10,048 nt of DNA from Porticoccaceae bacterium UBA1117 (GCA_002313335.1 DCBC01000023.1:7022-17069); one strand, 5' to 3'; shown: positions 1 through 6,734, numbered from the stretch's first letter. The notes: generated by a model not told the origin, from the letters alone. Numbers and translations are program-made.

Positions 1-375
1 ATCAAAACACGCGTCTTTACAAGTGAAGACACTAAGCCAGTAATACAGTTCTATGATGTCACTGAAAAATTATGGGGAGAAGAGATCACGTTAGATTTTA
101 ACCATCAGGGCATGGCCATTTTCACTTTAAACACGGATGACAAAGAAGAGCCCTATATCTTTTTTGGCGCATATCAAAAAACAGTGAATGGCGATAACCC
201 AGACACTAATTGGGATGTTATGATCAATCGGGCAGGTAACACCCTCATTTTTAATAACGATTGTAAACACGAACAAACTATTGAAATTAAACTTTGTTTA
301 ATACCACGAGATGACGAAAACCCTCTAAAACAATTGATTAGTGCTGACCCTAAGATTAAAAATAGACCTGACTGA
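1..375 (+). CDS. 3' end of an unrecognised gene (partial, 5' end outside window)
   Basis: The reading frame is open from base 1 to the TGA at 373-375, giving 124 residues. An ATG at 112 is in frame, but the 37 codons before it read as ordinary protein in the same frame, so the gene most likely starts upstream of the window and 112 is an internal methionine. The visible part alternates hydrophobic and polar residues (for example IFTLN, YIFFGAY, NTLIFNN, IEIKLCLIP), as in a beta-rich soluble domain, and ends in a charged tail (DPKIKNRPD). I see no membrane segment and no catalytic motif. I do not recognise the family. It is followed by a long A/T-rich gap, so it does not share an operon with the next gene. 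Confidence 0.6.
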   Translation: MKTRVFTSEDTKPVIQFYDVTEKLWGEEITLDFNHQGMAIFTLNTDDKEEPYIFFGAYQKTVNGDNPDTNWDVMINRAGNTLIFNNDCKHEQTIEIKLCLIPRDDENPLKQLISADPKIKNRPD

Positions 376-1047
376 GTTTAGACACGATTTTATCGCGTTA
401 CAGTGCAAGTTACAGGGGCACTTCATAATTTGACGATATTTTGAACTGGACTAGTCCTTAGTAAAGAGATTGGTAACAAATGATCTTTGGAGGCTATGTT
501 ACTTATAAACGAGCCCGTTTGAATTATTTGACGAACACCCCATGCTTCCATTGTGAAGCATGGGGTGTTCGTCGGTCATTTATATGTGGGGTACAATTAG
601 GAAGACACTACCTATAGTAATAAATAGCACAACTATTTTTTGGGTGGCTCGTTGTCATGAGTGTCTTGCTAATTTAGTTATATTTTATGGGCTATTTTTG
701 TCTTAATAATCTACAAAATTTAACAACTCTGCAACGGGGTCTTAGAACTCCCATCTCCCATCTCCCACTCATTATGCTGCTTTTTGCTGGTATTTGAATA
801 CGTATTTATTGCGGTTTTCTACTGCCGAAATAAGATACATTAATGTTGGCACTCAATATTAACACTTTAAAATTCAATCTATAGATAGCTATCCCCTCTA
901 AAGAAAATAAAGCCGAATAAAGCCAATAAAATCAGAATCATAAAAATCAGAAGGTTACCAGAAGGTAGTTAGTTCATTTTTTTTCTAACATTTCCAACCA
1001 TGAATTAATGTAAAAAACACAAGACAAATTGGTTAGGAATAAAAATC
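376..1047. other. Long A/T-rich intergenic region without a convincing gene
   Basis: These 672 bases contain no ORF that I would call a gene on either strand. They hold the perfect hairpin at 530-573, a 10-base palindrome (GGACTAGTCC) at 448-457, a short C-rich repeat of CCCATCT units near 750-768, and short imperfect repeats of AATAAAGCC and AATCAGAA near 905-970 upstream of the regulator gene. A 22-codon frame on the minus strand (772-840) has no ribosome-binding site. The promoter of the AraC-type gene must lie near the right end, but I could not single out a convincing -35/-10 pair. Confidence 0.6.
530..573. repeat. Perfect 19-bp inverted repeat with 6-nt loop
   Basis: The arm at 530-548 (GACGAACACCCCATGCTTC) is the exact reverse complement of 555-573, with the loop CATTGT between them. 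As RNA this is a very stable stem on either strand. It lies 154 bases after the stop of the first gene and could act as a bidirectional terminator. However, neither strand has a run of T directly after the stem, as a standard Rho-independent terminator would. It could instead be a dispersed palindromic element of the REP kind, or a barrier to 3' exonucleases that protects an mRNA end. The arms do not carry the core-site motifs of integron attC sites. Confidence 0.85.
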
Positions 1048-1923
1048 ATGCATGAGCCTTTACAACAACTTGACAATTTTTCCGCATCTTATAATAACCA
1101 TGTTAATAGCAAACAAGCTAGCTATGAAAAAAACCATGTTTTGCTGATTGATATCCGTTCGGCAGATAAACAACAACTTAACACCACACTGACAAAACTG
1201 GGTTATATCCCGGTTGAAATAAACAATACCGACAACAATAAAAGCCGCATTTTAGACATAAAAAATGAAATAATTAGTAACAGTTGTCTGATTATTGTTG
1301 ATGCCAAAACTCATGGTCAAAAGATACTCAACTCGGTTTATGAATCGCAAAATACAATATTTTCTCAACCTGGGTTACACCGCCCTGTGTTATCCCTTGT
1401 GGGTGCAAACAAAAATAGCAAGCATGAGCTTTTTGCTCTTGGGGTATTTGACTATCTTAGTTGTCCATTAATTCCTCAAGAATTAACCCTCAGAATTACT
1501 CACGCCATCAATTATTTCGAAGCTGCGCAAGCATCTTCGTACGCCCTTACCTTAAGCAGAAAGGGTCGCCAAAAAGCGGCCTCGCCATTAATTCAGACAA
1601 AAGCCATGACCTTGGCGAAAAATGCCGCTGCATATCTGCAAACCAAACTTGGTGAAGATATTCAACTCAGTGAGCTGATTGTCAAAATGGGCACTAATCG
1701 CAATAAACTCAATGATGCTTTTAAAACCAGTTATGGCTTAACCGTATTCGCCTGGCTACATGAAAAACGAATGTCACTGGCCCAAGAGTTATTAGAAACA
1801 ACCACTTTGGGTATTTTACAGGTGGGTGAGCAAGTGGGTTATCCAGATTCTAATAATTTCTCAACGGCATTCAAGCGGAAATATAAATTATCGCCTAGGC
1901 ATTACAGACAATCGTTATCTTAG
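1048..1923 (+). CDS. AraC-family transcriptional regulator with degenerate receiver-like N-terminal domain
   Basis: This is a 291-residue cytoplasmic DNA-binding protein. Residues about 29-155 look like a response-regulator receiver fold: a first strand VLLID (31-35), LIIVD ending at D85, the S116 position, and the end of strand five at FDYLSCP (134-140). The lysine expected before that proline is cysteine (C139), and the usual acidic pair after strand one is reduced to D35, so phosphorylation is doubtful. Residues about 185-291 form the AraC/XylS double helix-turn-helix, with the first HTH near LSELIVKMGTNRNKLNDAF and the second within GEQVGYPDSNNFSTAFKRKY followed by the family's LSPRHYR. 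An AGGA at 1035-1038 lies 9 bases before the ATG. The target genes are unknown. The neighbouring chaperonin remnant may have been a neighbour only by chance. Confidence 0.85.
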   Translation: MHEPLQQLDNFSASYNNHVNSKQASYEKNHVLLIDIRSADKQQLNTTLTKLGYIPVEINNTDNNKSRILDIKNEIISNSCLIIVDAKTHGQKILNSVYESQNTIFSQPGLHRPVLSLVGANKNSKHELFALGVFDYLSCPLIPQELTLRITHAINYFEAAQASSYALTLSRKGRQKAASPLIQTKAMTLAKNAAAYLQTKLGEDIQLSELIVKMGTNRNKLNDAFKTSYGLTVFAWLHEKRMSLAQELLETTTLGILQVGEQVGYPDSNNFSTAFKRKYKLSPRHYRQSLS

Positions 1924-2062
1924 GAGCATTTGTGCACCAAACAAAGGTTTTAGTGAATGAGGCAAAGGTTTATTAATTTTGAGGGTTATAAAATTAAATA
2001 GTTAATTCACATTTAGTGCTATTGATTGTTGAATTACGGATTCATGCGACAGCTATAAATTC

Positions 2063-2088
2063 GATAAACATCCAAAATGCTGTTTATC
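2063..2088. promoter_or_regulatory. Possible operator: 8-bp inverted repeat with 10-base spacer
   Basis: GATAAACA at 2063-2070 and its exact reverse complement TGTTTATC at 2081-2088 are separated by 10 bases. The half-sites are 18 bases apart centre to centre, suitable for a dimeric regulator. The dyad lies between the AraC-type gene and the groES-like start at 2153. It does not match the CIRCE element that HrcA binds. AraC-family proteins usually bind direct repeats, so the upstream regulator is not an obvious ligand. A chance dyad in A/T-rich DNA is also possible. Confidence 0.3.
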
Positions 2089-2152
2089 TTACTCATCCCC
2101 TTTCACGATCGCCCCTTTTAAGGGCATAATTTTACGACAAAAGGAGATTGAA

Positions 2153-2355
2153 ATGAAAACGCCAAGGATGGCGGTGCCGTGGGAAACTGACACAGCAAGC
2201 TGAAGGTTACACGTACTGCGTTACAAGCGGCGGCCTCTATTGCTGGTTTAATGATCACTACCGAAGCAATGGTTGCTGATTCTGCTGAAGACGGCGGCGC
2301 TTCTGGCGGCATGCCAGATATGGGCGGCATGGGTGGTATGAGCGGTATGATGTAA
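2153..2355 (+). pseudogene. groEL: groESL remnant: groES-like start fused to the decayed 3' end of groEL
   Basis: The frame running from 2206 to the TAA at 2353-2355 encodes a clear GroEL C-terminus. It starts [15 protein letters not shown], continues [10 protein letters not shown], and ends in the typical Gly/Met-rich tail ([16 protein letters not shown]). Upstream in the same frame, 2158-2172 reads NAKDG, a motif found before this region in many GroEL proteins, followed by an in-frame TGA at 2188. The ATPase and apical domains are missing. A strong AAGGAG site (about 2140-2145) and ATGAAA at 2153 resemble a groES start, but this ATG is in another frame and stops at 2201-2203 after 16 codons. 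The simplest reading is a deletion joining the first bases of groES to about the last tenth of groEL, with small further changes. No working chaperonin is made from it. An active groESL copy must exist elsewhere, since GroEL is essential in nearly all bacteria. Confidence 0.85.
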
Positions 2356-2370
2356 GCCTGATCTGATCAA

Positions 2371-2402
2371 AAAACCCCGCAACTTGTTGTGGGTTTTTTT
2401 TT
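2371..2402 (+). terminator. Rho-independent terminator after the groEL remnant
   Basis: An imperfect stem pairs CCCGCAA (2376-2382) with TTGTGGG (2387-2393), including one G-U pair, around a CTTG loop. It is followed by nine T residues (2394-2402). It starts 15 bases after the remnant's stop codon and was presumably the terminator of the former groESL operon. It also separates the next gene from this region. Confidence 0.85.
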
Positions 2403-2501
2403 GCCCTGAAAACAGTCATTGTCCAAAACAAAGATGGATCATCTTGTACCTTTTTTTAGATTGAAAACAACAATTAACCCAATAAAAATTTTTAATGACG
2501 C

Positions 2502-2507
2502 TATAAT
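2502..2507 (+). promoter_or_regulatory. Consensus -10 element upstream of the PuuD-like gene
   Basis: TATAAT at 2502-2507 matches the sigma-70 -10 consensus exactly and lies 45 bases before the start codon at 2553, between a terminator and the gene. No good -35 hexamer sits 16-18 bases upstream, so the promoter may be weak or activator-dependent. A terminator lies immediately upstream, so a promoter in this stretch is expected. Confidence 0.45.
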
Positions 2508-2552
2508 AGTCCCACGACCTGTAAGGGTATTAATTTTTTTGAGGGTACACCT

Positions 2553-3191
2553 ATGACCATGGAATTTATCAATTTACTGACTCGCTGGGGCCACGTCTTA
2601 TTTGGCATCACTTGGATTGGAATGCTTTACTACTTTAATTTTGTACAAGGTGGTTATTTTAAGCAGGCTACCGCGGAAGGTTTAGCCGATGCCAAAGCAA
2701 AATTGGCTCCAAGTGCGCTCTGGTGGTTCAGATGGGGTGCTATGTGGACCTTTGTTACGGGTATTATTTTACTGGGTATGGTCCATGGCTATGGTCAGCT
2801 CAATAACTATATTGTGGTTGGTGCCACTATGGGTACGCTAATGGCGGCAAATGTTTGGATGATTATCTGGCCAGCACAAAAAACTGCCTTAGGCATCGTC
2901 GAAGGTGGCGATAAAGCAGCGGCAGGGGCTAAAGCTCTACTCGCGTCTCGCACCAACACTTTATTTTCTGCGCCTATGTTGTTTGGAATGTTTGCCGGTC
3001 CACACTATGCTGGGCACGGATACGGCACGGCTGTTGGAGGCACCGGGCTCATGGTAGCCTTAGCGATTATTTTGGCTCTAGAAATTAATGGTTTAAAGGG
3101 TAAGCAAGGTCCTATGACGACTGTAAACGGTGTTATTGGCTCAAGCTTGGCACTGACCGTGGTATTAGTCGGAGCTCTTAACTTCCTTTAA
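2553..3191 (+). CDS. PuuD-family membrane protein (urate oxidase N-terminal domain, no cytochrome c domain)
   Basis: This 212-residue inner-membrane protein has about five or six hydrophobic segments, near 8-30, 58-78, 85-106, 138-150, 160-178 and 192-211. It carries the motifs I associate with the Urate_ox_N (DUF989) domain: RWGHVLFGITWIGMLYYFNF (11-30), WWFRWGAMWT (57-66), NVWMIIWPAQK (100-110) and a conserved block from R133 to Y152 containing SAPMLFGMFAGPHY. H14, H78, H151 and H155 are candidate metal or heme ligands. Characterised PuuD proteins are about twice as long and end in a cytochrome c domain that accepts electrons during urate hydroxylation. That domain is absent, with no CXXCH anywhere. 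No purine-degradation gene is nearby, so a role in urate oxidation is only inferred from the family. GAGGGT at 2541-2546 is well spaced for the first ATG, better than for the ATG at 2559. It is monocistronic, with a terminator 18 bases downstream. Confidence 0.8.
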   Translation: MTMEFINLLTRWGHVLFGITWIGMLYYFNFVQGGYFKQATAEGLADAKAKLAPSALWWFRWGAMWTFVTGIILLGMVHGYGQLNNYIVVGATMGTLMAANVWMIIWPAQKTALGIVEGGDKAAAGAKALLASRTNTLFSAPMLFGMFAGPHYAGHGYGTAVGGTGLMVALAIILALEINGLKGKQGPMTTVNGVIGSSLALTVVLVGALNFL

Positions 3192-3209
3192 GCGCATAAA
3201 TGGCTGGTT

Positions 3210-3243
3210 AAACCGGTGTTTGTTAACAGACACCGGTTTTTTT
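3210..3243 (+). terminator. Strong Rho-independent terminator after the PuuD-like gene
   Basis: The stem pairs AAACCGGTGTTTG (3210-3222) with CAGACACCGGTTT (3227-3239). It is 13 base pairs long with one G-U pair and a TTAA loop, followed by an uninterrupted T-run (3237-3243). It begins 18 bases after the stop codon at 3191, so the membrane protein is transcribed as a single-gene unit. Confidence 0.93.
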
Positions 3244-3279
3244 ATGCCTGACGCTTTTATATAGTGGTCAATAACAGCG

Positions 3280-3285
3280 TATAAT
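3280..3285 (+). promoter_or_regulatory. Consensus -10 element upstream of the coiled-coil gene
   Basis: TATAAT at 3280-3285 is a perfect -10 hexamer, 56 bases before the start codon at 3342 and just after a strong terminator, where a new transcription unit is expected. The sequence 17 bases upstream (TTATAT) is a poor -35. This promoter could serve the membrane coiled-coil gene and possibly read through into sbcB. Confidence 0.45.
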
Positions 3286-3341
3286 GGCATTAGAGTGGTT
3301 TCATTAAATCTAAAGCGGCAAACAAGGAAATCAGAGTTACC

Positions 3342-4121
3342 ATGGATAAAAAACCAAGATCGCCCATTATCGCTGAACGCGACGACATGATTGGCCGAAC
3401 GATGCCAGATAAGCGTAGTGATCAATCCGGTTCAAAAGCCAATGGGACTGCTAGTAATGGCTCTGGTGGTATGTCCGGAACCATGAAATCTATGGTTATT
3501 TTAATGTTCTTTGGTTTAATCGGAATTAGTATTTTTGGTTGGTTTGAGTATCAGCAACTTTTAAGCAAGCATGAAACGCTTCAAGGTCGCTTTGAGTTGC
3601 TTGAATCGCGGTTGAGTAGCACCGATGAGTCGGTCAGCCAGTCCGGTGCCGCTATGCAGATTAATATCAGTAGACACAGTGATGAATTGAAAAAGCACTG
3701 GAGCGAAATTAAAAAGCTTTGGGGCGTGACCAATGATATTAACAAAACGAAAATCTCAGATAATAAAAAAGATATCGCGTTTTTAGCGAAACAGCGGGTG
3801 GCTATTGAGCAGTCGATTAAAAGATTGGGTGAAGAGGTTAAAAAAGATAGTGCTACGGTCACTGATGTCGGGCTTAACTATCTGACGCTGACTGAAGAAT
3901 TGGACACTGCAAACCTAAATTTGCGTGGCTATGTGGATCAAATCAACCAGTTAAAAGCAACCTTAGCTAAAACGATTCGAGCTCAGTCAGATAATGCTGA
4001 TGCCATGGCAGCAATGGACAGTTTTCGACGAAACACGACTCAGAAACTCTACGATTTAGAACAACGAGCTGTGGAGCCTTCTCCTATTGTGATCCCGGAT
4101 GGAGTAGTATCTGAGCCTTAA
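3342..4121 (+). CDS. Single-pass membrane protein with long coiled coil, function unknown
   Basis: The 259-residue product has a polar N-terminal segment rich in Ser, Gly, Asn and charged residues (1-48). One membrane helix follows (about 51-67, MVILMFFGLIGISIFGW), and then a long charged helical region (about 70-245) with heptad-like spacing of Leu, Ile and Val, as expected for a coiled coil. A short proline-rich tail ends it. With no signal peptidase site, it is probably a bitopic inner-membrane protein with the coiled coil in the periplasm, though the orientation is inferred. I do not recognise a named family or any catalytic motif. AAGGA at 3324-3328 is 13 bases before the ATG, rather far, and ATG codons at residues 16 and 21 are alternative starts. 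It lies 55 bases upstream of sbcB. Confidence 0.75.
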   Translation: MDKKPRSPIIAERDDMIGRTMPDKRSDQSGSKANGTASNGSGGMSGTMKSMVILMFFGLIGISIFGWFEYQQLLSKHETLQGRFELLESRLSSTDESVSQSGAAMQINISRHSDELKKHWSEIKKLWGVTNDINKTKISDNKKDIAFLAKQRVAIEQSIKRLGEEVKKDSATVTDVGLNYLTLTEELDTANLNLRGYVDQINQLKATLAKTIRAQSDNADAMAAMDSFRRNTTQKLYDLEQRAVEPSPIVIPDGVVSEP

Positions 4122-4123
4122 AA

Positions 4124-4139
4124 GCCTCTCTAGAGAGGC
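4124..4139. repeat. 16-base perfect palindrome between coiled-coil gene and sbcB
   Basis: GCCTCTCTAGAGAGGC is fully palindromic and starts two bases after the stop codon at 4121. As RNA it gives a 6-bp G/C-rich stem with a CTAG loop. There is no T-run after it, so it is not a standard terminator. It could weaken read-through into sbcB, mark an mRNA processing site, or be a protein-binding dyad. Confidence 0.5.
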
Positions 4140-4176
4140 CAGTACCTAATCATCAAAATGGGTTACTTGTGACGCT

Positions 4177-5619
4177 ATGGCTAACACTTTTTACTGGCAT
4201 GATTATGAAACCTTTGGGGTAGACCCGTCCAAAGATCGGCCGTCGCAGTTTGCGGGCTTGCGCACCGATGAGGATCTCAATCCCATTGGTGAGCCGCTGG
4301 TTATTTATTGCCAGCCACCAAAAGATATTATGCCATCCCCCCAAGCCTGTTTGATCACCGGCATTACCCCTCAGCTTGCAATGCAGCAAGGTCTTCCTGA
4401 ACCCCAGTTTATTGACGCCATCCACAGGCAACTGTCGGTGCCGGGTACCTGTGGGGTCGGTTACAACAGCATACGCTTTGATGATGAGGTTAGTCGCTAT
4501 TGCCTCTATCGAAATTTCTATGATCCTTATCAAAGAGAGTGGAAAAACGGTAATTCTCGCTGGGATATTTTGGATATGTTGCGACTGACCAGAGCGTTGC
4601 GCCCTGAAGGCATAGAGTGGACCGATCATGAGCCTGGGAGGCCAAGCTTTAAGTTAGAGCATCTTACTGCGGCCAATGGTATCGCTCATGAGGCTGCTCA
4701 TGATGCTTTGTCAGATGTCACCGCGACTATTGCCATGGCTAAGTTGGTGAAGCAAAAGCAACCACGCTTATTTGATTATGTTGTAAATCATCGCAGTAAA
4801 AAGAGGGTCGCTGAAATGCTTGATTTAACGCATCGCAAGCCCTTCTTTCATATCTCTGGCATGCTCTCAAGCGGTAACATGTATGGCGCAATAATGATGC
4901 CGCTGGCAATGCACCCGACTAATAGTAATGGCATTATCTGTGTTGACTTATCGGCTGATCCAGAGTTGTTACTCGGTCTAAATGCAGAGGAAATTACCCA
5001 TCGAGTATTCACCTCTGCCGATCAATTATCTGCCGATCAGCAACGTATTCCGCTTAAGGTTGTGCATATTAATAAGGCACCGGTTGTCACCACTCATAAG
5101 CTTATCGATGCGGCTGCCGCTAAACGACTAAATATAAATGTTGAGCAGTGCGAAGAACACTGGCGCAGGCTCAACCAGGTAGATTTGCGCGATAAGCTGC
5201 ATGCGGTATTTGCCGAGAGAACATTTGCTAAAAAAACTGAAGCCGAGCAACAGCTTTATGACGGGTTTTTACCTAATAGTGATCGCCACTTGCTAGATGA
5301 GGTGAGAAATGCCACTAGTGAGGGTTTCAAAGAGCAACAATTTCACTTTTCAGATGAACGTTATAATCAGCTACTTTTTAGTTATCGCGCGCGCTACTTT
5401 CCTGATTCTCTCTCCGCTAAAGAACATGCAGTTTGGTTAGAGACATGCCGTTGGCGATTGCACGATGAAGATTCAGGTTATTTGACAGTTAATGGTTTGT
5501 TGGCTGAAGTTGAGCAGTTGATAGCATCTGGAGGCCTTTCCGCGCAGAAGTTGGCTATTCTGGATGCTCTGAAACAGTGGGCTTCAAGGATTGATAGTGA
5601 ATTTTCAATATCAAACTAG
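4177..5619 (+). CDS. sbcB: Exodeoxyribonuclease I (SbcB, ExoI)
   Basis: This 480-residue cytoplasmic enzyme degrades single-stranded DNA from 3' to 5'. It acts in mismatch repair, in recombination and in removing 3' tails. The length fits the family (475 in E. coli). The DEDDh exonuclease residues are all present: D9 and E11 in HDYETFG, D102 in IRFDDEV, and H175 and D180 in HDALSDV. Each is offset by six from its E. coli counterpart (D15, E17, D108, H181, D186). Other family signatures are NSRWDILDM (126-134), ALRPEGIEW (140-148) and the block from F158 to G168 containing KLEHLTAANG. The C-terminal half continues as the SH3-like and helical ExoI domains without a break. No clear Shine-Dalgarno site precedes the ATG, but the N-terminus fits and no in-frame alternative is better. 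It is followed by pyrB after 60 bases. Confidence 0.96.
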   Translation: MANTFYWHDYETFGVDPSKDRPSQFAGLRTDEDLNPIGEPLVIYCQPPKDIMPSPQACLITGITPQLAMQQGLPEPQFIDAIHRQLSVPGTCGVGYNSIRFDDEVSRYCLYRNFYDPYQREWKNGNSRWDILDMLRLTRALRPEGIEWTDHEPGRPSFKLEHLTAANGIAHEAAHDALSDVTATIAMAKLVKQKQPRLFDYVVNHRSKKRVAEMLDLTHRKPFFHISGMLSSGNMYGAIMMPLAMHPTNSNGIICVDLSADPELLLGLNAEEITHRVFTSADQLSADQQRIPLKVVHINKAPVVTTHKLIDAAAAKRLNINVEQCEEHWRRLNQVDLRDKLHAVFAERTFAKKTEAEQQLYDGFLPNSDRHLLDEVRNATSEGFKEQQFHFSDERYNQLLFSYRARYFPDSLSAKEHAVWLETCRWRLHDEDSGYLTVNGLLAEVEQLIASGGLSAQKLAILDALKQWASRIDSEFSISN

Positions 5620-5668
5620 AGTGCAGAGGCGAAACAGGCTAAAATCCCCCATACTCATTGATTGCACC

Positions 5669-5672
5669 GAGG
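5669..5672 (+). promoter_or_regulatory. Ribosome-binding site fixing the TTG start of pyrB
   Basis: GAGG at 5669-5672 stands 7 bases before the TTG at 5680-5682. An in-frame TAA at 5674-5676 rules out any start further upstream. Together these mark TTG as the start codon. Confidence 0.75.
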
Positions 5673-5679
5673 TTAACCC

Positions 5680-6705
5680 TTGAACTTTACCGGCGCACAT
5701 ATTCTATCTATCAACCAATTCCAGCGTGAAGATGTCGATCGCGTTTTTACTGTGGCAGATAAGATGGAACCCTATGCCTTGCGCAAGCGAGTTACTAGAG
5801 TGTTGGAAGGGGCTATATTGGGTAATATGTTCTTCGAAGCAAGCACCCGAACGCGGGTTAGCTTTGGGTCTGCCTTTAACCTTCTTGGTGGTGAAGTTCG
5901 TGAGACTGCCGGGTTTGAAAACTCTGCGTTGGTTAAGGGCGAGTCGCTACAAGATACCGCAAGAGTGTTATCTGGGTTTAGTGACGTTATATGCATGCGT
6001 CATCCTCAGCCGGGTTCAGTAGCCGACTTTGCCGCGGCGAGTCGTGTGCCGGTGTTAAATGGAGGTGATGGAGCTAATGAGCATCCTACTCAAGCGCTAT
6101 TAGACCTCTATACCATTCGCAAAGAAATGGCTGACAAGGGCCGTGATATCGATGGCTTGAGTGTCGCTATGATTGGTGATCTCCGTCATGGGCGCACAGT
6201 ACATTCGCTCGGTAAGCTACTGTCTTTATATAAAAATATTCGAGTAGTGCTAATATCCCCAAAAGAGCTGACGTTACCTGACGCAATAGTTGAATCAATG
6301 CGTGCTGCTGGGGTTGATGTGAGCATTTCGCATGAACTGACCCCGAGCATTGCGGCTGTGGACATTGTTTACTCTACGCGAATTCAAGAAGAGCGATTCG
6401 CTAGTAAGCAGGAAGCCGATCTTTATCGCGGTAAATTTCGTCTCAATCAAGCTATTTATACGCAGTATTGTCAGCCCAATACAGTGATTATGCACCCACT
6501 GCCAAGGGACTCTCGAGTCGATGCCAATGAGTTGGATAGCGATTTAGATAACAATCCTAACTTGGCTATTTTCCGGCAGACAGACAACGGCGTATTAGTG
6601 CGTATGGCGTTATTTGCTTTAGTGCTAGATGTTGCCGATAAGGTAGATGATTTTGCCTATGAAGTTCGCTGGTACAATGCTCGCCAAAACCTTATCACAC
6701 CCTAA
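5680..6705 (+). CDS. pyrB: Aspartate carbamoyltransferase catalytic chain (PyrB)
   Basis: PyrB catalyses the first committed step of pyrimidine synthesis, joining carbamoyl phosphate and L-aspartate to give N-carbamoyl-aspartate. Visible family motifs are STRTR (55-59) for carbamoyl phosphate, LVKGESLQDT with lysine K86 reaching in from the neighbouring subunit, MRHPQPGS (106-113), HPTQALLDLYT (135-145), the aspartate-domain motif DLRHGRTVHSL (167-177) and HPLPR (272-276). DLRHGRTVHSL is close to the E. coli DLKYGRTVHSL and unlike Pseudomonas. At 341 residues it is longer than the E. coli chain (311), with about 25 extra residues at the C-terminus (from about 318). The start is TTG, with an in-frame TAA just upstream, and the N-terminal GAHILSINQF aligns with the family. 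No pyrI or pyrC-like gene follows, so the holoenzyme type cannot be read from the window. It is probably co-transcribed with the acyltransferase 29 bases downstream. Confidence 0.96.
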   Translation: MNFTGAHILSINQFQREDVDRVFTVADKMEPYALRKRVTRVLEGAILGNMFFEASTRTRVSFGSAFNLLGGEVRETAGFENSALVKGESLQDTARVLSGFSDVICMRHPQPGSVADFAAASRVPVLNGGDGANEHPTQALLDLYTIRKEMADKGRDIDGLSVAMIGDLRHGRTVHSLGKLLSLYKNIRVVLISPKELTLPDAIVESMRAAGVDVSISHELTPSIAAVDIVYSTRIQEERFASKQEADLYRGKFRLNQAIYTQYCQPNTVIMHPLPRDSRVDANELDSDLDNNPNLAIFRQTDNGVLVRMALFALVLDVADKVDDFAYEVRWYNARQNLITP

Positions 6706-6734
6706 ATAACAATAATTATTGGTCGTCTGACATC

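Noticed and set aside
530..573. Integron attC site or IS terminal repeat
   Set aside because: The stem is perfectly paired and lacks attC core-site motifs. No transposase or integrase fragment is nearby.
622..646. Small A/T hairpin (AAATAG/CTATTT) followed by T residues as a terminator
   Set aside because: A six-pair stem with one G/C pair is too weak to call.
772..840. Minus-strand 22-codon frame (MYLISAVENRNKYVFKYQQKAA) in the gene-free region
   Set aside because: The composition looks protein-like, but there is no ribosome-binding site, an in-frame stop lies shortly upstream and no family is recognised. It could be a relic of a longer gene, which I cannot show.
2029..2059. Sigma-70 promoter TTGAAT / TATAAA upstream of the groE remnant
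   Set aside because: The spacer is 19 bases and the surroundings are A/T-rich, so the match may be chance. A heat-shock promoter would be expected here and its -35 is not visible.
2118..2330. Minus-strand 70-residue frame over the chaperonin remnant
   Set aside because: It is proline/alanine-rich antisense of the GroEL tail, which is clearly coding-derived on the plus strand.
4153..4629. Minus-strand 158-residue frame over the start of sbcB
   Set aside because: It overlaps the catalytic half of a clearly recognised gene and shows no domain of its own.
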